From Flavobacteriales bacterium (GTDB lineage Bacteria; Bacteroidota; Bacteroidia; Flavobacteriales_D; Sanyastnellaceae), in NCBI GenBank assembly GCA_947457325.1, contig CANGVU010000070.1, positions 1-6,619 of the forward strand: a stretch of DNA of 6,619 nt, given 5' to 3'. A model generated the notes under the pieces. It had not been told where the DNA came from and searched no databases. It saw only the letters and a program-made list of their open reading frames with translations. The position numbers and the translations under genes were made by a program. Below are positions 6,454 through 6,619 of this stretch, piece after piece; positions within the stretch are counted from its first letter, which is position 1, and every line of letters begins with the position of its first letter.

Positions 6454-6619
6454 TTTTTGTGTCTCGGAAAACCAAATAGGAAATGGCCACCCAAAAAGGA
6501 ACTGCTATTTTATCCGAATCCAAAAAGTTATTCAAAAAACCATGGGCAAAGTAAGTTACCACTCCCAAAAACAACCCCAAAACGACAAGTTTTTCCTCAT
6601 ATTCACTGGTGTTTCCATA
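6434..6619 (-). CDS. C-terminal end of a membrane protein, probably O-antigen ligase family (partial)
   Basis: The minus strand is open from the right edge to a TGA at 6436-6434, giving 61 residues that start YGNTSEYEEK and end TKIRQEIV. A hydrophobic segment (LVVLGLFLGVVTYFAHG, visible residues 11-27) is followed by FLNNFLDSDKIAVPFW (28-43) and a second short hydrophobic stretch (44-51). The HGFLNNFLDxDK..VPFW pattern is one I associate with the last periplasmic loop and membrane helix of Bacteroidota O-antigen ligase/polymerase (Wzy/WaaL-like) proteins, which act in the inner membrane in surface polysaccharide assembly. That is a recollection, not a search result, and the rest of the gene is missing. 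It converges on the receiver gene with a 20-base overlap (6434-6453), and no intrinsic terminator is visible for either gene. Confidence 0.6.
   Translation of the reverse strand, partial: YGNTSEYEEKLVVLGLFLGVVTYFAHGFLNNFLDSDKIAVPFWVAISYLVFRDTKIRQEIV

Overview
The window looks like a piece of a Bacteroidota chromosome, probably from the flavobacterial or cytophagal side; I cannot name a genus. The basis is: TAnnTTTG-type promoter boxes (TACATTTG before efp and before the ABC ATPase gene), almost no Shine-Dalgarno sequences, an AT-leaning A-rich + strand, a histidine-kinase H-box of the form ISHNLRAPVANI, and protein families typical of the phylum. Every reading frame is intact. There are no RNA genes, mobile elements, long repeats or CRISPR arrays, and no gene-free stretch reaches 300 bases.

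Left part (1-2566). A minus-strand gene enters from the left edge; only its first 13 codons, a signal peptide, are visible. Divergent from it lies a tight three-gene unit: a LolD/MacB-type ABC ATPase (110-736), an FtsX/MacB-type permease (733-2040, 4-base overlap) and a small exported protein with a CxxC motif (2033-2566, 8-base overlap). The permease has a histidine-rich periplasmic loop. ATPase, His-rich MacB-like permease and small secreted protein in this order resemble the zinc-responsive systems described in gammaproteobacteria (V. cholerae zrg, P. aeruginosa PA4063-PA4066). A metal-linked role is therefore my best inference, but it is not proven here.

Middle (2578-3207). efp, encoding translation elongation factor P, has its own promoter box and ends in a very clear intrinsic terminator. 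It separates the two operons.

Right part (3232-6453). Three signalling genes form a second tight unit: a GAF-SpoIIE (PP2C-type) serine/threonine phosphatase, a soluble GAF-PAS histidine kinase (11-base overlap) and a stand-alone receiver protein (5-base gap). The arrangement suggests a cytoplasmic signalling module in which phosphorelay and Ser/Thr dephosphorylation are produced together. No anti-sigma factor or STAS partner is visible.

Right edge (6434-6619). The C-terminal 61 residues of a minus-strand membrane protein, probably an O-antigen ligase/polymerase family member, converge on the receiver gene and overlap it by 20 bases.

The most interesting points are the putative metal-linked ABC unit with its His-rich loop and CxxC protein, the matched promoter-to-start spacing at the divergent left promoter (possible leaderless mRNAs on both sides), and the phosphatase-kinase-receiver cassette. 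None of these is a demonstrably new system from sequence alone.
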